From: an uncultured Saprospiraceae bacterium
GTDB lineage: Bacteria; Bacteroidota; Bacteroidia; Chitinophagales; Saprospiraceae
Assembly (NCBI GenBank): GCA_938022935.1
Contig: CALIHL010000187.1
Span: forward strand, 1-32,587
DNA length: 32,587 nucleotides
Direction of reading: 5' to 3'
Both the position numbers and the translations under genes were made by a program. Position 1 is the first letter of the stretch, and every line of letters starts with the position of its first letter. Positions 23,986 to 32,587 of this stretch are shown piece after piece. A model generated the notes under the pieces. The model saw only the letters and a list, made by a program, of their open reading frames with translations. It searched no databases and had not been told where the DNA came from.

Positions 23986-25512
23986 TTAGTCTAACAAGTC
24001 GAGATAACCTCTCTTCTTGTCTCTTTTGACATACTTCTCATTGCTGCTTCGTTTCTTCTTGAAGGGTCTTGAAGATCTATCGCTACCCTTAGAAGAAGAT
24101 GCTGATCGATGCTCACTTCTTTCTTCTTTGGGCTTGTGATTGTCTCTCTTGTTGTCGTTGCTTTTATCTCTGTTATCGTCTCTCTTCTTATCTCTGCGGT
24201 CGTCTCGTTGATTTTTAGGTTTTGCTGGTCTTTCGTTCCTTTTCTTGTTAGCATCTCGAGTGTTAGCAGGCTTAGAGCGTGCAGGTCTTGATCGATCATT
24301 TCTTTTGTTCTTCCACTCTCGTCTTTGAGGGCGTTGAGTTTGAGCTTGCTCAGACTTTGGCTCTCTTTTTCCATCGTCAGGAAATGGATGATCTTCTATA
24401 ACTGGGATATCTTGGCTGATTAATCTTTGGATGTCTCTTAGGTAAGGTCTTTCTTCTACATCACAAAATGATATAGCGACTCCACTTTCCTTTGCTCTTC
24501 CTGTTCTGCCGATCCTATGCACATATGTCTCAGGAACATTAGGTAAGTCGTAATTGATAACAAGGGACAGTTGAGATACATCTATACCTCTTGCTGCAAT
24601 ATCCGTAGCGACTAAAACACCTGTCTTTCCATCTTTGAAGTTACCCAGCGCTTGTTGTCGGGCACCTTGCGACTTGTTACCGTGTATCGCCTCTGCTCTG
24701 ATATCTTCGCGGCCTAAGAGCTTGACAATCTTGTTGGCTCCATGTTTGGTTCTTGAGAATACGAGCGTGGATTTCTCATTTTTCTCTTTGATGACATGGG
24801 CCAGCAACTTGATCTTGTTTCTTTTGCTTACATAGTATACTGCTTGCTCTACTTTTTCAGCGGTCGCTTGTCCAGGTTTGATAGTTATCTTTTCAGGGTC
24901 ACCAAGCATCTTCTTAGATAGCTGAACGATGTTTTGAGGCATAGTAGCTGAAAAGAATAAGGACTGGCGTTTATCTGGCAGCCTTTCTATTATCTTCTTG
25001 ATATCATGGATGAAGCCCATGTCGAGCATCTGATCCGCCTCATCAAGGACTGAGTATTTTACATCCTTAAGGGAAATGTACCCTTGCCCGATTAGATCCA
25101 ATAGTCTTCCAGGAGTAGCTACAAGGATATCGATACCGCTTTCAAGGGCTCTGACTTGCTTGCCTTGTTTCACACCTCCAAAGATGACGGTGTTGCGAAG
25201 TTTAGTGTATTTGGCGTAAGCCGTAAAACTCTCACCGATCTGGATCGCTAGCTCTCTTGTAGGTGTTACGACCAATGTCGATATCTTTCTACTGCGGCCT
25301 TTTTCAAGCTGCTTGTCAAGGTAAAGATTCTGTATAATCGGGATGGCAAAAGCCGCCGTCTTGCCAGTGCCTGTCTGAGCACAGCCCAGTAGATCTTTGC
25401 CTCGTAATAAAATTGGGATGGCCTGTTCTTGTATCGGTGTCGGCTCTGTATAGCCTGCGTCATCTAGTGCCTCCAGAATGGGGTCCACAAGATGTAATTC
25501 TTTAAATGTCAT
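23986..25512 (-). CDS. DEAD-box RNA helicase, RhlE-like, with a long basic tail
   Basis: 508 residues from the ATG of [13 protein letters not shown]; a TTG 27 bases upstream overlaps the probable -7 box, so I reject it. The two RecA-like domains carry the full motif set: Q-motif [10 protein letters not shown], motif I AQTGTGKT (45-52), Ia PTRELA, Ib TPGR, DEAD at 157-160 ([13 protein letters not shown]), SAT (188-190), [11 protein letters not shown] and HRIGRTGR. From about residue 370 there is a low-complexity tail rich in Arg, Lys, Asp and Ser, which probably binds RNA nonspecifically. It likely works in ribosome assembly or RNA turnover, particularly in the cold. This is inferred from RhlE relatives. 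Confidence 0.95.
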   Translation of the reverse strand: MTFKELHLVDPILEALDDAGYTEPTPIQEQAIPILLRGKDLLGCAQTGTGKTAAFAIPIIQNLYLDKQLEKGRSRKISTLVVTPTRELAIQIGESFTAYAKYTKLRNTVIFGGVKQGKQVRALESGIDILVATPGRLLDLIGQGYISLKDVKYSVLDEADQMLDMGFIHDIKKIIERLPDKRQSLFFSATMPQNIVQLSKKMLGDPEKITIKPGQATAEKVEQAVYYVSKRNKIKLLAHVIKEKNEKSTLVFSRTKHGANKIVKLLGREDIRAEAIHGNKSQGARQQALGNFKDGKTGVLVATDIAARGIDVSQLSLVINYDLPNVPETYVHRIGRTGRAKESGVAISFCDVEERPYLRDIQRLISQDIPVIEDHPFPDDGKREPKSEQAQTQRPQRREWKNKRNDRSRPARSKPANTRDANKKRNERPAKPKNQRDDRRDKKRDDNRDKSNDNKRDNHKPKEERSEHRSASSSKGSDRSSRPFKKKRSSNEKYVKRDKKRGYLDLLD

Positions 25513-25536
25513 ATAACTGTTCTCCTCTGCAACGCT

Positions 25537-25544
25537 CAAAGGTA
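25537..25544 (-). promoter_or_regulatory. Putative -7 box of the helicase gene
   Basis: On the minus strand this reads TACCTTTG, matching TAnnTTTG, 24 bases before the ATG at 25512. It supports the ATG over the upstream TTG at 25539. I find no well-spaced -33 element. Confidence 0.4.
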
Positions 25545-25689
25545 GATCAAAATAAGATATATTATCATTTTAATTATATGTCACTGATTACATATATGAT
25601 ATCGGGAGGGGTAGCATATACGAAATAGATACTGTGAGCATCATTCTCAAGCCCGTTATAGCATCGATCAAGTGACCAATATTAATCTC

Positions 25690-27138
25690 CTAAGCCTTGG
25701 TCAGTTGCTTGATTTTGATGCCCAATGCTGCATACAGCAATGTCATAAACGGGCTTAAATAGTTGAATATGGCATAGATGAAGTACTCCGCTACGGATAC
25801 GCCGAGCACACCAGATTGGTAAGCGCCGCAAGTATTCCATGGGACGAGTACGCTGGTTACTGTACCTGAGTCTTCAAGGGTTCTAGATAGGTTTTCTGGT
25901 GCTAAACCACGATCTGCATATGCTTTCTCAAACATCTTTCCTGGGACGACAATCGCTAAGTATTGATCTGAAGCTGTGACATTGAGTGCAAGACAAGAAG
26001 CCACTGTGCTGGCAAATAATCCAAATACACTCTGTGCCATATTGAGCAAAGTCTGACTGATGCGGGCTAAAGCGCCGATGGCATCCATAACCCCGCCAAA
26101 TACCATCGCACAAATGATGAGCCATATCGTACCTAACATACCAGCCATGCCGCCTGCTGTAAACAAGTCATTGAGCTCAGCATTACTAGTTTCGATCGCC
26201 GTATCAACCGTCATCGCTGTCATTACGCCTTTGTATGCAGACTCAACAGATAGGCTTGTAGCTCCTGTTATACTATTGACTGCTGCTGGTTGAAAGATGA
26301 TGGCGAAGACCGCACCCAATAACGTCCCGATCATTAGAGCAATCAGCGGCGGTGTCTTCTTTATAATCATAAAGATTACTGCGGCTGGTACTAAAAAAAG
26401 CCACCCTGAGATATAAAATGATTCATTGATCGCAGCCAAGATCACAGTATTGTCCGCTGAACCAGCAGTCTCGCGTGTTGCGCTAATGATAGCGAAAATG
26501 ATAATGGTGATTACAACTGTAGGAACTGTTGTCAATGCCATGTATCTGATATGGTCAAATAAGTCTGCACCTGCCATCGCTGGTGCCAAATTAGTGGTAT
26601 CTGAAAGTGGAGACATCTTATCTCCGAAGTACGCTCCAGATAGCACTGCACCAGCTACCATGCCCAGTGGTAGGCCGATCGCTTTACCGATACCGATCAA
26701 AGCGATACCTACTGTTGCTGAAGTTGTCCAAGAGCTGCCTGTTGCGAGAGAGATAATAGCGCAGATGATTACTGTTGCAGGCAAAAAGATAGATGGATGT
26801 AAGATCTGAAGGCCATAATAGATCATAGACGGGATGATCCCACTGATCAGCCAAGTACCTGCCAAAGAACCCACAAATAGTAAGATCAAGATGGCTCCCA
26901 CCGTAGATCTGATATTTGAAGAGATCTCTTCTATCATCTTTTTATAGCTCACTTCGTTCAAGAAGCCTATAACTGCAGCAACTGCAGCACCTAAAAGAAG
27001 AACAAACTGGTTAGAACCACTCAGAGCGTCATCGCCAAAGACATATACGTTGTAAGCCAACATGCCTACAAGTGCGATTACTGGGATCAGTGCTTCCCAT
27101 ATGCTCAGTTCTTTATTGTCTATGATATTGGTATCCAT
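25690..27138 (-). CDS. nhaC: NhaC-family Na+/H+ antiporter
   Basis: A 482-residue inner-membrane antiporter with about 11-12 hydrophobic segments. The signature GAYFGDKMSPLSDTTNLAPA lies at residues 168-187, with charged and polar residues in the ion path; LATGSSWTTSATVGIALIGI (131-150) and the late VPWNTCGAYQ region also match NhaC. Family members exchange Na+ for H+; some prefer tyrosine/tyramine or malate/lactate, so the exchanged ions are likely but not certain. It supports growth in saline water, in line with the sodium symporter at 2172-3578. It is monocistronic, 150 bases upstream of the helicase on the same strand. Confidence 0.93.
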   Translation of the reverse strand: MDTNIIDNKELSIWEALIPVIALVGMLAYNVYVFGDDALSGSNQFVLLLGAAVAAVIGFLNEVSYKKMIEEISSNIRSTVGAILILLFVGSLAGTWLISGIIPSMIYYGLQILHPSIFLPATVIICAIISLATGSSWTTSATVGIALIGIGKAIGLPLGMVAGAVLSGAYFGDKMSPLSDTTNLAPAMAGADLFDHIRYMALTTVPTVVITIIIFAIISATRETAGSADNTVILAAINESFYISGWLFLVPAAVIFMIIKKTPPLIALMIGTLLGAVFAIIFQPAAVNSITGATSLSVESAYKGVMTAMTVDTAIETSNAELNDLFTAGGMAGMLGTIWLIICAMVFGGVMDAIGALARISQTLLNMAQSVFGLFASTVASCLALNVTASDQYLAIVVPGKMFEKAYADRGLAPENLSRTLEDSGTVTSVLVPWNTCGAYQSGVLGVSVAEYFIYAIFNYLSPFMTLLYAALGIKIKQLTKA

Positions 27139-27291
27139 ACGCTCAGTTCGGGGCTTAAATTAAGAATTTTACGCCGACTTGTCGTATAACATCCTTTTGG
27201 TTTGAGGCTATATCTTAACTTAGAGAAATAAATGAGACCACAGTGCTCTTCATGGCATGAGGTCATTAGTTATCCAACAAAAGAATCGAAC

Positions 27292-27594
27292 ATGGGAAAG
27301 AAGTCATATTTTGATATTGTAAAGTCAGAGCAACCAACTTTGGTTGACTTTTATGCGACTTGGTGTGGGCCTTGTAAGGCGATGCATCCTGTTCTTAAAG
27401 CACTGTCTAAAGACATCAAAGGGAAGGCTAAGATCATCAAGGTTGATATCGATAAAAATCAAAAGCTTGCCAAGAAGCTTGATGTCAGCAGTGTGCCAAC
27501 ATTTGTAATTTATAAAAGTGGAAAGATTGTCTGGAGAAGATCTGGAGGTATGACCAAAGCAAAGCTCGCTAAGCAAATTGAAAAATTCGTTTAA
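27292..27594 (+). CDS. Thioredoxin
   Basis: A 100-residue cytosolic thioredoxin. I start it at the ATG of MGKKSYFDIVKSEQ; an upstream ATG at 27232 would add 20 unrelated residues. The active site is WCGPCK (Cys25, Cys28), preceded by LVDFYAT. The cis-Pro is in SSVPTFVIYKSGK, and the final helix is KAKLAKQIEKFV. It reduces disulfides using thioredoxin reductase. The T9SS cargo gene downstream on the same strand is 31 bases away, so both may be co-transcribed, although one product is cytosolic and the other exported. Confidence 0.95.
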   Translation: MGKKSYFDIVKSEQPTLVDFYATWCGPCKAMHPVLKALSKDIKGKAKIIKVDIDKNQKLAKKLDVSSVPTFVIYKSGKIVWRRSGGMTKAKLAKQIEKFV

Positions 27595-27625
27595 GTTGTT
27601 GAGACTTTTTAACTGATCACGATCT

Positions 27626-29005
27626 TTGAGGATACTACTTCTACATATCATTTTTTTATGCTGTGCTCAAGTTGGAGTAGGGCAGAGCTCTTCATCTGAG
27701 TACGGCTGGATCCGAACGCTGGTTGATAGTTTAGAAAACGAATCCGACTTGTGTTCATCTTGTGAGACGCCACCTGAACTCAAGACTTATTTTACGGGTC
27801 CAGGGACAAGGCGTTTTAGATTATTTGCAAAATGTAGCGTGACATCGAGTTTTACAAAGTTTTATGATGATAAGGGATTTGTAGTTGGTAATTGTGATCA
27901 AGATGAGGTCGGGTCTTCTTGTAACAGTTTTAACGAAACGACTGCTTTTACATTTGGGACAAACATATCACGGGTTTGGGCTTGTGAAGGATTTGACTGT
28001 GAGAACATAGGACGATTTGAATTGTATGATCCTTATGAAGTGATTATTGCAGGCGATCCATGTGGTAGCCCTATTAGGAAGATGTCGGTATCGGAGGAGT
28101 TTGAAGAGTATGAATGGATTTTTCCTAATGATCAGATTAGAAATGAATCGGAAGTAATAGCAGATGTGTCAGGCCAGTATTCATTGGTTGTAACTAATGG
28201 TAATGGTTGTAGAGATACTTCAAGTTTTCAAGTTGATCTCGGTACTACATTTGTTCCTAAGATTTTTGGTTCCGATGTGATTTGTGATGATCGGGGAGCT
28301 AGGCTATCCATGCCTGGTTATGCATCTTACGAATGGAGTAATGGTAGTAAAGAAGAGTCAACTATTATCTATAAAGCTGGAGTGGTTTCCGTTACAGTTT
28401 TTAATAGAGCGGGATGTCCAGATGTAGCACAACTTGAAATCAGGGATCTTAGAGACCGAACCGTCGCCTTAAAGCATAACCTTGAAGAGATCTATAAAGG
28501 CCAAGTGATTGATCTCTCACTCGATCTTTCAAATTTTGAAGCGAATGAAATTGTAAGTATAGAATGGTTCATCAATAGTAAAAAAGAAAAATCTACGAGC
28601 GCTAACTTGACCACTTCTCTACGAGAAATGAGTGACATTGAAGTTGTAGTTGAGACTCAATCAGAATGTGTCTATGCAGATGTGCTTACAATTGATCCAC
28701 TGCCATTCAATAAGACATTTTATGCTCCCAATGTCTTCAATCCTAATAGTATATCAGGCAATGATCGCTTCTATTTGCAAGGATTAGAAGGAACGATTAA
28801 GATTAGAAAGCTCTCTGTTTTTAATCGATTCGGTATGCCAGTATATGAAGAAAAGCGCATGGAGCTTAACGAGTATGATCGCGGATGGAAAGGCTGGAAT
28901 GGCCACTCCAATGCGCCCGAAGGAGCGTACGTATATCTTGCTGAACTCGTATACGCCAATGGAACCACTGAGCACGTCAGTGGTTCGGTCTTGCTGGTTT
29001 ATTAA
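27626..29005 (+). CDS. Cys-rich exported protein with type IX secretion (CHU_C) sorting domain
   Basis: 459 residues with a signal peptide (RILLLHIIFLCCAQVGVGQ), read from a TTG because an in-frame stop at 27614-27616 leaves no ATG or GTG. The C-terminus (about residues 360-459) is the gliding-motility-associated / CHU_C domain: YAPNVFNPNSISGNDRFYLQ, LSVFNRFGMPVYEE, GWKGWNGHSNAPEGAYVYLA, ending SGSVLLVY. This directs export by the type IX system and cell-surface attachment. The middle has two PKD/SprB-like segments (YEWIFPNDQIRNES ... VTNGNGCRDTSSF; SYEWSNGSKEES ... VFNRAGCPDVAQL). The mature part has 12 Cys, all outside the CHU_C domain, so disulfides are likely. The role is unknown; adhesion is plausible. 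Confidence 0.88.
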   Translation: MRILLLHIIFLCCAQVGVGQSSSSEYGWIRTLVDSLENESDLCSSCETPPELKTYFTGPGTRRFRLFAKCSVTSSFTKFYDDKGFVVGNCDQDEVGSSCNSFNETTAFTFGTNISRVWACEGFDCENIGRFELYDPYEVIIAGDPCGSPIRKMSVSEEFEEYEWIFPNDQIRNESEVIADVSGQYSLVVTNGNGCRDTSSFQVDLGTTFVPKIFGSDVICDDRGARLSMPGYASYEWSNGSKEESTIIYKAGVVSVTVFNRAGCPDVAQLEIRDLRDRTVALKHNLEEIYKGQVIDLSLDLSNFEANEIVSIEWFINSKKEKSTSANLTTSLREMSDIEVVVETQSECVYADVLTIDPLPFNKTFYAPNVFNPNSISGNDRFYLQGLEGTIKIRKLSVFNRFGMPVYEEKRMELNEYDRGWKGWNGHSNAPEGAYVYLAELVYANGTTEHVSGSVLLVY

Positions 29006-29039
29006 TTATAAACTATTAGCTCTATATGAAGTATACAGA

Positions 29040-30221
29040 TTAGTATACTTCAAATAATCCTGCAGCGCCCATACCGCCACCTACACACATCGTGCAGACA
29101 ACATACTTAGCGCCTCTACGCTTACCTTCTAAGAGTGCATGTCCCACCATTCTTGATCCAGTCATACCATATGGGTGACCGATTGATATCGCTCCACCAT
29201 TCACATTTAATATGTCATTGTCGATACCTAATTTTTCTCTACAATAAATCACTTGCACTGCAAATGCCTCGTTGAGTTCCCATAGTCCGATATCGCTCAT
29301 TTTTAAACCATTTGCCTTGAGCAACTTTGGTATGGCAAAGACAGGTCCGATGCCCATCTCATCCGGCTCACAACCTGCAACTGCGATACCTCTATAAGCG
29401 CCCAGTGGTGTAAGTCCTTTTTGCTCAGCAAGCTTGCTGTCCATCACGACACATGCTGATGCTCCATCAGAAAGTTGACTTGCGTTTCCTGCTGTGATTG
29501 ATCCTCCTTCATTGACTAATCTTAATCCCTGAAGCCCTTCCAAAGTTGTAGAAGGTCTGTTTCCTTCATCCTTAGAGATGGTTACATCTTCGTAAGTGAT
29601 TTCTCCAGTTTCTTTATTCTTCACGCCTTTGTTAGAAGTGGTTGTGATCACTTCGTTGTCAAATACACCTGCTGCCTGTGCAGCAGCGGTTCTTTGCTGA
29701 CTCTGCAGACCGTACGCATCTTGCTGATCCCTGCTGATGTCATACCTCTTCGCTACGATTTCTGCAGTCTGTAACATAGGCATATACACATCCTTGTGAG
29801 ACTTGACCAAGTTACGGTCGATCATACGGTGCGTATTCATGTGTGCATTCTGCACAAGGCTGATCGACTCCAGTCCTCCACCGATGACAACATCCATCCC
29901 ATCATGGAGGATCTGCTTAGCAGCAGTCGCAACGGCCATCATCCCTGAGCTACACTGACGATCGATGCTCATCCCAGCTACTGTCACTGGACATCCACCA
30001 GCAAGAGCTGCGAGTCTACCGATATTAGGTGACTGTGTGCCTTGTTGCATAGCACAACCCATGATCACATCGTCTACTGATGCTGGATCTATGCCTGCTC
30101 GCTCTATGGCTGCTTCTATAGCCCAACCTGCAAGAGTTGGTGCATTGGTATTGTTGTAAGCTCCTTTATATGCTTTACCGATCGGCGTCCGCGCCGTGGA
30201 TACGATGACTGCTTCTTTCAT
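29040..30221 (-). CDS. Acetyl-CoA C-acyltransferase (thiolase)
   Basis: 393 residues, the normal thiolase length. It catalyses thiolytic cleavage of 3-ketoacyl-CoA, or its reverse, at the acetyl-CoA node. The acylated Cys90 is in DRQCSSGM, His349 in [16 protein letters not shown], and the second Cys379 in [21 protein letters not shown] and GLESIS are also present. The sequence does not decide between degradative (FadA-like) and biosynthetic use. A TATATTTG -7 box lies 22 bases upstream of the ATG. No other beta-oxidation gene is next to it; acs, just beyond the OmpA gene, also feeds acetyl-CoA. Confidence 0.95.
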   Translation of the reverse strand: MKEAVIVSTARTPIGKAYKGAYNNTNAPTLAGWAIEAAIERAGIDPASVDDVIMGCAMQQGTQSPNIGRLAALAGGCPVTVAGMSIDRQCSSGMMAVATAAKQILHDGMDVVIGGGLESISLVQNAHMNTHRMIDRNLVKSHKDVYMPMLQTAEIVAKRYDISRDQQDAYGLQSQQRTAAAQAAGVFDNEVITTTSNKGVKNKETGEITYEDVTISKDEGNRPSTTLEGLQGLRLVNEGGSITAGNASQLSDGASACVVMDSKLAEQKGLTPLGAYRGIAVAGCEPDEMGIGPVFAIPKLLKANGLKMSDIGLWELNEAFAVQVIYCREKLGIDNDILNVNGGAISIGHPYGMTGSRMVGHALLEGKRRGAKYVVCTMCVGGGMGAAGLFEVY

Positions 30222-30242
30222 TTCTTATGCTTTATTAAGTAA

Positions 30243-30250
30243 CAAATATA
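30243..30250 (-). promoter_or_regulatory. Putative -7 box of the thiolase gene
   Basis: The minus strand reads TATATTTG, an exact match to the Bacteroidota TAnnTTTG element, 21 bases from the ATG at 30221. No clear -33 TTTG at the usual spacing was seen. Confidence 0.45.
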
Positions 30251-30303
30251 AGATTGAGAGAAAGACAGTACACATCTTTAATTGTCGTCTGGAGCTGGAT
30301 GGT

Positions 30304-30359
30304 TAAGGTTGGAAGCCTACAACAGCATTATTTTCGCTCATTGTAGACTTCCGACCTTA
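30304..30359. repeat. Long imperfect inverted repeat between the OmpA and thiolase genes
   Basis: A 19-bp arm (TAAGGTTGGAAGCCTACAA at 30304-30322) pairs with its near-complement at 30341-30359, with one mismatch and one G-T pair and an 18-base loop. It begins 9 bases after the OmpA stop on the minus strand. It could work as a factor-independent transcription stop, but there is no U-tract. The arm sequence resembles 'GGAAGTC' type intergenic repeats. Confidence 0.6.
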
Positions 30360-30368
30360 TAAGTAATC

Positions 30369-31136
30369 TTATCCCACCAACTCCGGAGCCTCGAGTAACT
30401 CAAAGAATTGATCCAACTTAGGTGTTAATATGATCTCGGTTCTTCGGTTCTTACTGCGACCTTGTGGGGTCTCGTTATCGGCTCGTGGCATATAAAAGGA
30501 TCTACCCGCTGCAGTAAGCCGTGATGGATCAAGATTATATTCGTTCTGAAGTATCCTTACGACAGCAGTTGCTCTTTGGACACTTAGGTCCCAGTTGTCA
30601 GTGAAGCTTTTGTTGCTGATTGGGATATTGTCAGTATGCCCCTCTATTAGTACATTGACCGCATTATGATCATTGATCACTGTAGCAACCTTCTGCAAGA
30701 TGACCGTTGCCTTTCGAGATATCTGTGCACTCGCTGATTGAAACAGCAATTGATCTGCTATGCTGACATACACTGCACTTCCACGGACTTCGATCTGGAT
30801 ATCTTCATCTGCGATATCGACTAATGATCGCTTAAGGTTATTGACTAAGGCAAAGTTGATAGAGTCTTTCTCATGGATCTTGGTCGTCAGATTTTGGATA
30901 TACTCATTTTGCTTGCCCAATGATTCTAACGAACTTTGTATGCTCTTGGCTTCAGTTTGGTTGATCACAGACAAGTCTGATAAACGATCGAGTAGAGAAG
31001 AGTTGGATTCTTGCGTGTGTTCTATTTGAGATTCTAACTGTTCTACTTGTGACTCAAGAAGTGCGACTTTTTGATTTTCACAAGAGCTCAATAAAGCCGC
31101 TGCGATAACCAATGTGATGATTTTGTTCATGTTCAT
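30369..31136 (-). CDS. OmpA-family peptidoglycan-binding lipoprotein
   Basis: 255 residues. The N-terminus is a lipoprotein signal, LVIAAALLSSC (Cys about residue 19). A coiled coil follows (about 24-95: VALLESQVEQLESQIEHTQE ... KIHEKDSINFALVNNLKRSL). The C-terminal OmpA/MotB domain (about 110-240) has VYVSIADQLLFQSASAQI, VLIEGHTDNIPI, WDLSVQRATAVVRIL and ENEYNLDPSRLTAAG-type segments, ending GRSKNRRTEIIL. It anchors the outer membrane to peptidoglycan. It is divergent from acs with a 155-base gap. Confidence 0.93.
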   Translation of the reverse strand: MNMNKIITLVIAAALLSSCENQKVALLESQVEQLESQIEHTQESNSSLLDRLSDLSVINQTEAKSIQSSLESLGKQNEYIQNLTTKIHEKDSINFALVNNLKRSLVDIADEDIQIEVRGSAVYVSIADQLLFQSASAQISRKATVILQKVATVINDHNAVNVLIEGHTDNIPISNKSFTDNWDLSVQRATAVVRILQNEYNLDPSRLTAAGRSFYMPRADNETPQGRSKNRRTEIILTPKLDQFFELLEAPELVG

Positions 31137-31237
31137 TTTGTTTAACTCCCAAGTATAACGGAGGAGGCAAACTGTATTGTCTATGGTTTACCCTCGGTTT
31201 TAAGTAGTGACTTATCATGGTCCATTTGCCGGAAGGC

Positions 31238-31268
31238 TTTGTCCTTCCCTATAAAACGCCTATTTTTC
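31238..31268 (+). promoter_or_regulatory. Candidate acs promoter
   Basis: TTTG at 31238-31241 and TATTTTTC at 31261-31268 are 19 bases apart, close to the -33 TTTG / -7 TAnnTTTG layout (one mismatch in -7), 24 bases before the acs ATG. A hairpin GGAAGG/CCTTCC (31231-31248) overlaps the -33. Confidence 0.35.
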
Positions 31269-31291
31269 GCACTTACGTAAATACAACTTAC

Positions 31292-32587
31292 ATGACCCAT
31301 CAGATCTCATCTTTAGATGATTATAAGAGCACATATGCGCGAAGTGTGGAAGACCCAGAAGGATTTTGGGCAGAGCAAGCCAAGAGCTTTGAGTGGATGA
31401 AACCGTGGGATAAAGTCCTCAATTGGGACTTTGAAGGACCCAACATCAAATGGTTTGAAGGTGGTCAACTCAATATAACGGTCAACTGTCTCGATCGGCA
31501 TATCGCTGAAAGAGGAGATGACACAGCCATATTATGGGAGCCCAATGATCCAGTAGATGGCGTTAAGTCATATACCTATAATGAGCTGTTGGCCTCGGTA
31601 TCTAAGCTGGCTAATGCGCTCAAGGCAAATGGTATAAGCAAAGGAGACAGAGTGGTGTTTTATATGCCTATGGTGCCGGAGTTGGCGATAGGGTTATTGG
31701 CTTGTGCTCGGATTGGAGCGGTGCATTCTGTTGTTTTTGCTGGCTTTTCAGCACAAGCTCTTGCTGATAGAGTTAATGACGCTGAAGCGAAAATGATCAT
31801 CTGTTCTGATTTCAACAATAGAGGTGCGAAGAAAATACCTGTAAAGAAAGTAGTGGATGAGGCGATGGCTATCGGCTGTCCAAGTGTACAGCATGTACTG
31901 ATGGATCGAAACACTGGAGATGATGTTTCTTGGAATGATACAACAGATCTTCACTGGGATGCTCAAGTAGATCCCCAAGATTCATACTGCGCACCAGAGC
32001 CGATGGATAGTGAGGACATGCTCTTTATACTATACACGTCTGGAAGTACAGGAAAACCGAAAGGGGTGGTTCACACTTGCGGTGGCTATATGGTCTACGC
32101 ATGTTTTAGTTTCCTCAATGTCTTCCAATACAAAAAAGGTGACATCTACTGGTGTACTGCCGATATCGGTTGGATCACCGGGCATTCTTACATCGTCTAT
32201 GGGCCTTTGTTGGCTGGAGCTACGACGATGATGTTTGAAGGCGTTCCGACTTATCCAGACGCAGGTAGGTTCTGGGAAGTATGTCAGAAGCATGGCGTTC
32301 ATCAGTTTTACACAGCACCAACGGCAATCCGTGCCCTGATGGCACGAGGTGACGAATGGCCAGCAAAGTATGACCTAAGTAGTCTAAAGCTTTTGGGCTC
32401 TGTTGGAGAACCTATCAATGCAGAAGCATGGCACTGGTATGATAAGCACATCGGAAAAGGCAAGGTGCCGATCATCGATACATGGTGGCAAACTGAGACA
32501 GGTGGTGTCATGTTGACTCCGTTGCCTGGGATCACAGATACAAAGCCGACTTACTGTTCTTACCCTTTGCCAGGTATACAGCCTATC
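31292..32587 (+). CDS. acs: Acetyl-CoA synthetase (AMP-forming), 5' part
   Basis: The gene runs off the right edge: 432 codons of an expected 630-650 are visible. It converts acetate, ATP and CoA into acetyl-CoA, AMP and pyrophosphate. The ATG of MTHQISSLDDYKSTYARSVE is followed by the Acs N-terminus (DPEGFWAEQAKSFEWMKPWD). The adenylate-forming P-loop YTSGSTGKPKGV is at 248-259, with W-C-T-A-D-I-G-W-I-T-G-H after it, then GSVGEPINAEAWHWY and DTWWQTETGG, all diagnostic for Acs. The missing part holds the C-terminal swivel domain with the acetylatable Lys. It is divergent from the OmpA gene. Confidence 0.97.
   Translation, partial: MTHQISSLDDYKSTYARSVEDPEGFWAEQAKSFEWMKPWDKVLNWDFEGPNIKWFEGGQLNITVNCLDRHIAERGDDTAILWEPNDPVDGVKSYTYNELLASVSKLANALKANGISKGDRVVFYMPMVPELAIGLLACARIGAVHSVVFAGFSAQALADRVNDAEAKMIICSDFNNRGAKKIPVKKVVDEAMAIGCPSVQHVLMDRNTGDDVSWNDTTDLHWDAQVDPQDSYCAPEPMDSEDMLFILYTSGSTGKPKGVVHTCGGYMVYACFSFLNVFQYKKGDIYWCTADIGWITGHSYIVYGPLLAGATTMMFEGVPTYPDAGRFWEVCQKHGVHQFYTAPTAIRALMARGDEWPAKYDLSSLKLLGSVGEPINAEAWHWYDKHIGKGKVPIIDTWWQTETGGVMLTPLPGITDTKPTYCSYPLPGIQPI

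Noticed and set aside
26426-26809. 127-codon plus-strand ORF
   Set aside because: It is antisense to the NhaC gene; the Ala/Ile-rich translation is the mirror of a membrane protein.

Overview
The window looks like chromosomal DNA from a free-living, aerobic, probably aquatic member of the Bacteroidota. The evidence is a secreted protein ending in a CHU_C / type IX secretion (gliding-motility-associated) sorting domain, a remnant of a RagB/SusD outer-membrane protein, stand-alone TonB-C-like periplasmic proteins, a LytS/LytTR two-component pair, a Bacteroidota-type HU protein, and promoters whose -7 boxes fit TAnnTTTG. The genus cannot be fixed from the sequence alone; a Saprospiria- or Flavobacteriia-like lineage is my guess.

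Layout. The left edge holds the 3' two thirds of katG (1-1549), closed by a strong terminator and followed by a small lipoprotein gene. From 2172 to 5516 the minus strand carries a sodium/solute symporter, a TonB-C-domain protein, a 5'-truncated SusD fragment and a GNAT acetyltransferase. A saccharopine-dehydrogenase-like gene (5680-6747, +) faces an Lrp/AsnC regulator (7361-7822, -). The 613-base gap between them contains two direct copies of a three-hairpin repeat. A tight minus-strand operon (7952-9889) encodes a small unknown protein, a Rossmann/DUF2520 protein and a double NTF2-like exported protein. A five-repeat Asn/Gln-rich protein and a mini TonB-C protein follow.

From 11314 to 18795 a LytS-type kinase and a LytTR regulator precede a complete tripartite RND efflux operon (TolC-like, HlyD-like lipoprotein, RND permease). 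The end of a vanished thioredoxin/redoxin gene is attached to its 3' end. An HU-family gene follows. A compact four-gene operon (19816-22574) then encodes a haloalkane dehalogenase with its full catalytic set, an AraC regulator with a GyrI-like ligand domain, a DUF1801-like protein and an AlkD-type DNA glycosylase. I read it as a candidate haloalkane/alkylation-defence cassette, and it is the most interesting system here.

The right third is mostly core metabolism: an FAD amine oxidase, a DEAD-box RNA helicase, an NhaC antiporter, a thioredoxin, a Cys-rich T9SS cargo protein, a thiolase and an OmpA lipoprotein. The 5' two thirds of acs (acetyl-CoA synthetase) runs off the right edge. Thiolase and Acs both act at the acetyl-CoA node. 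I found no rRNA, tRNA, CRISPR array, intact insertion sequence or prophage.
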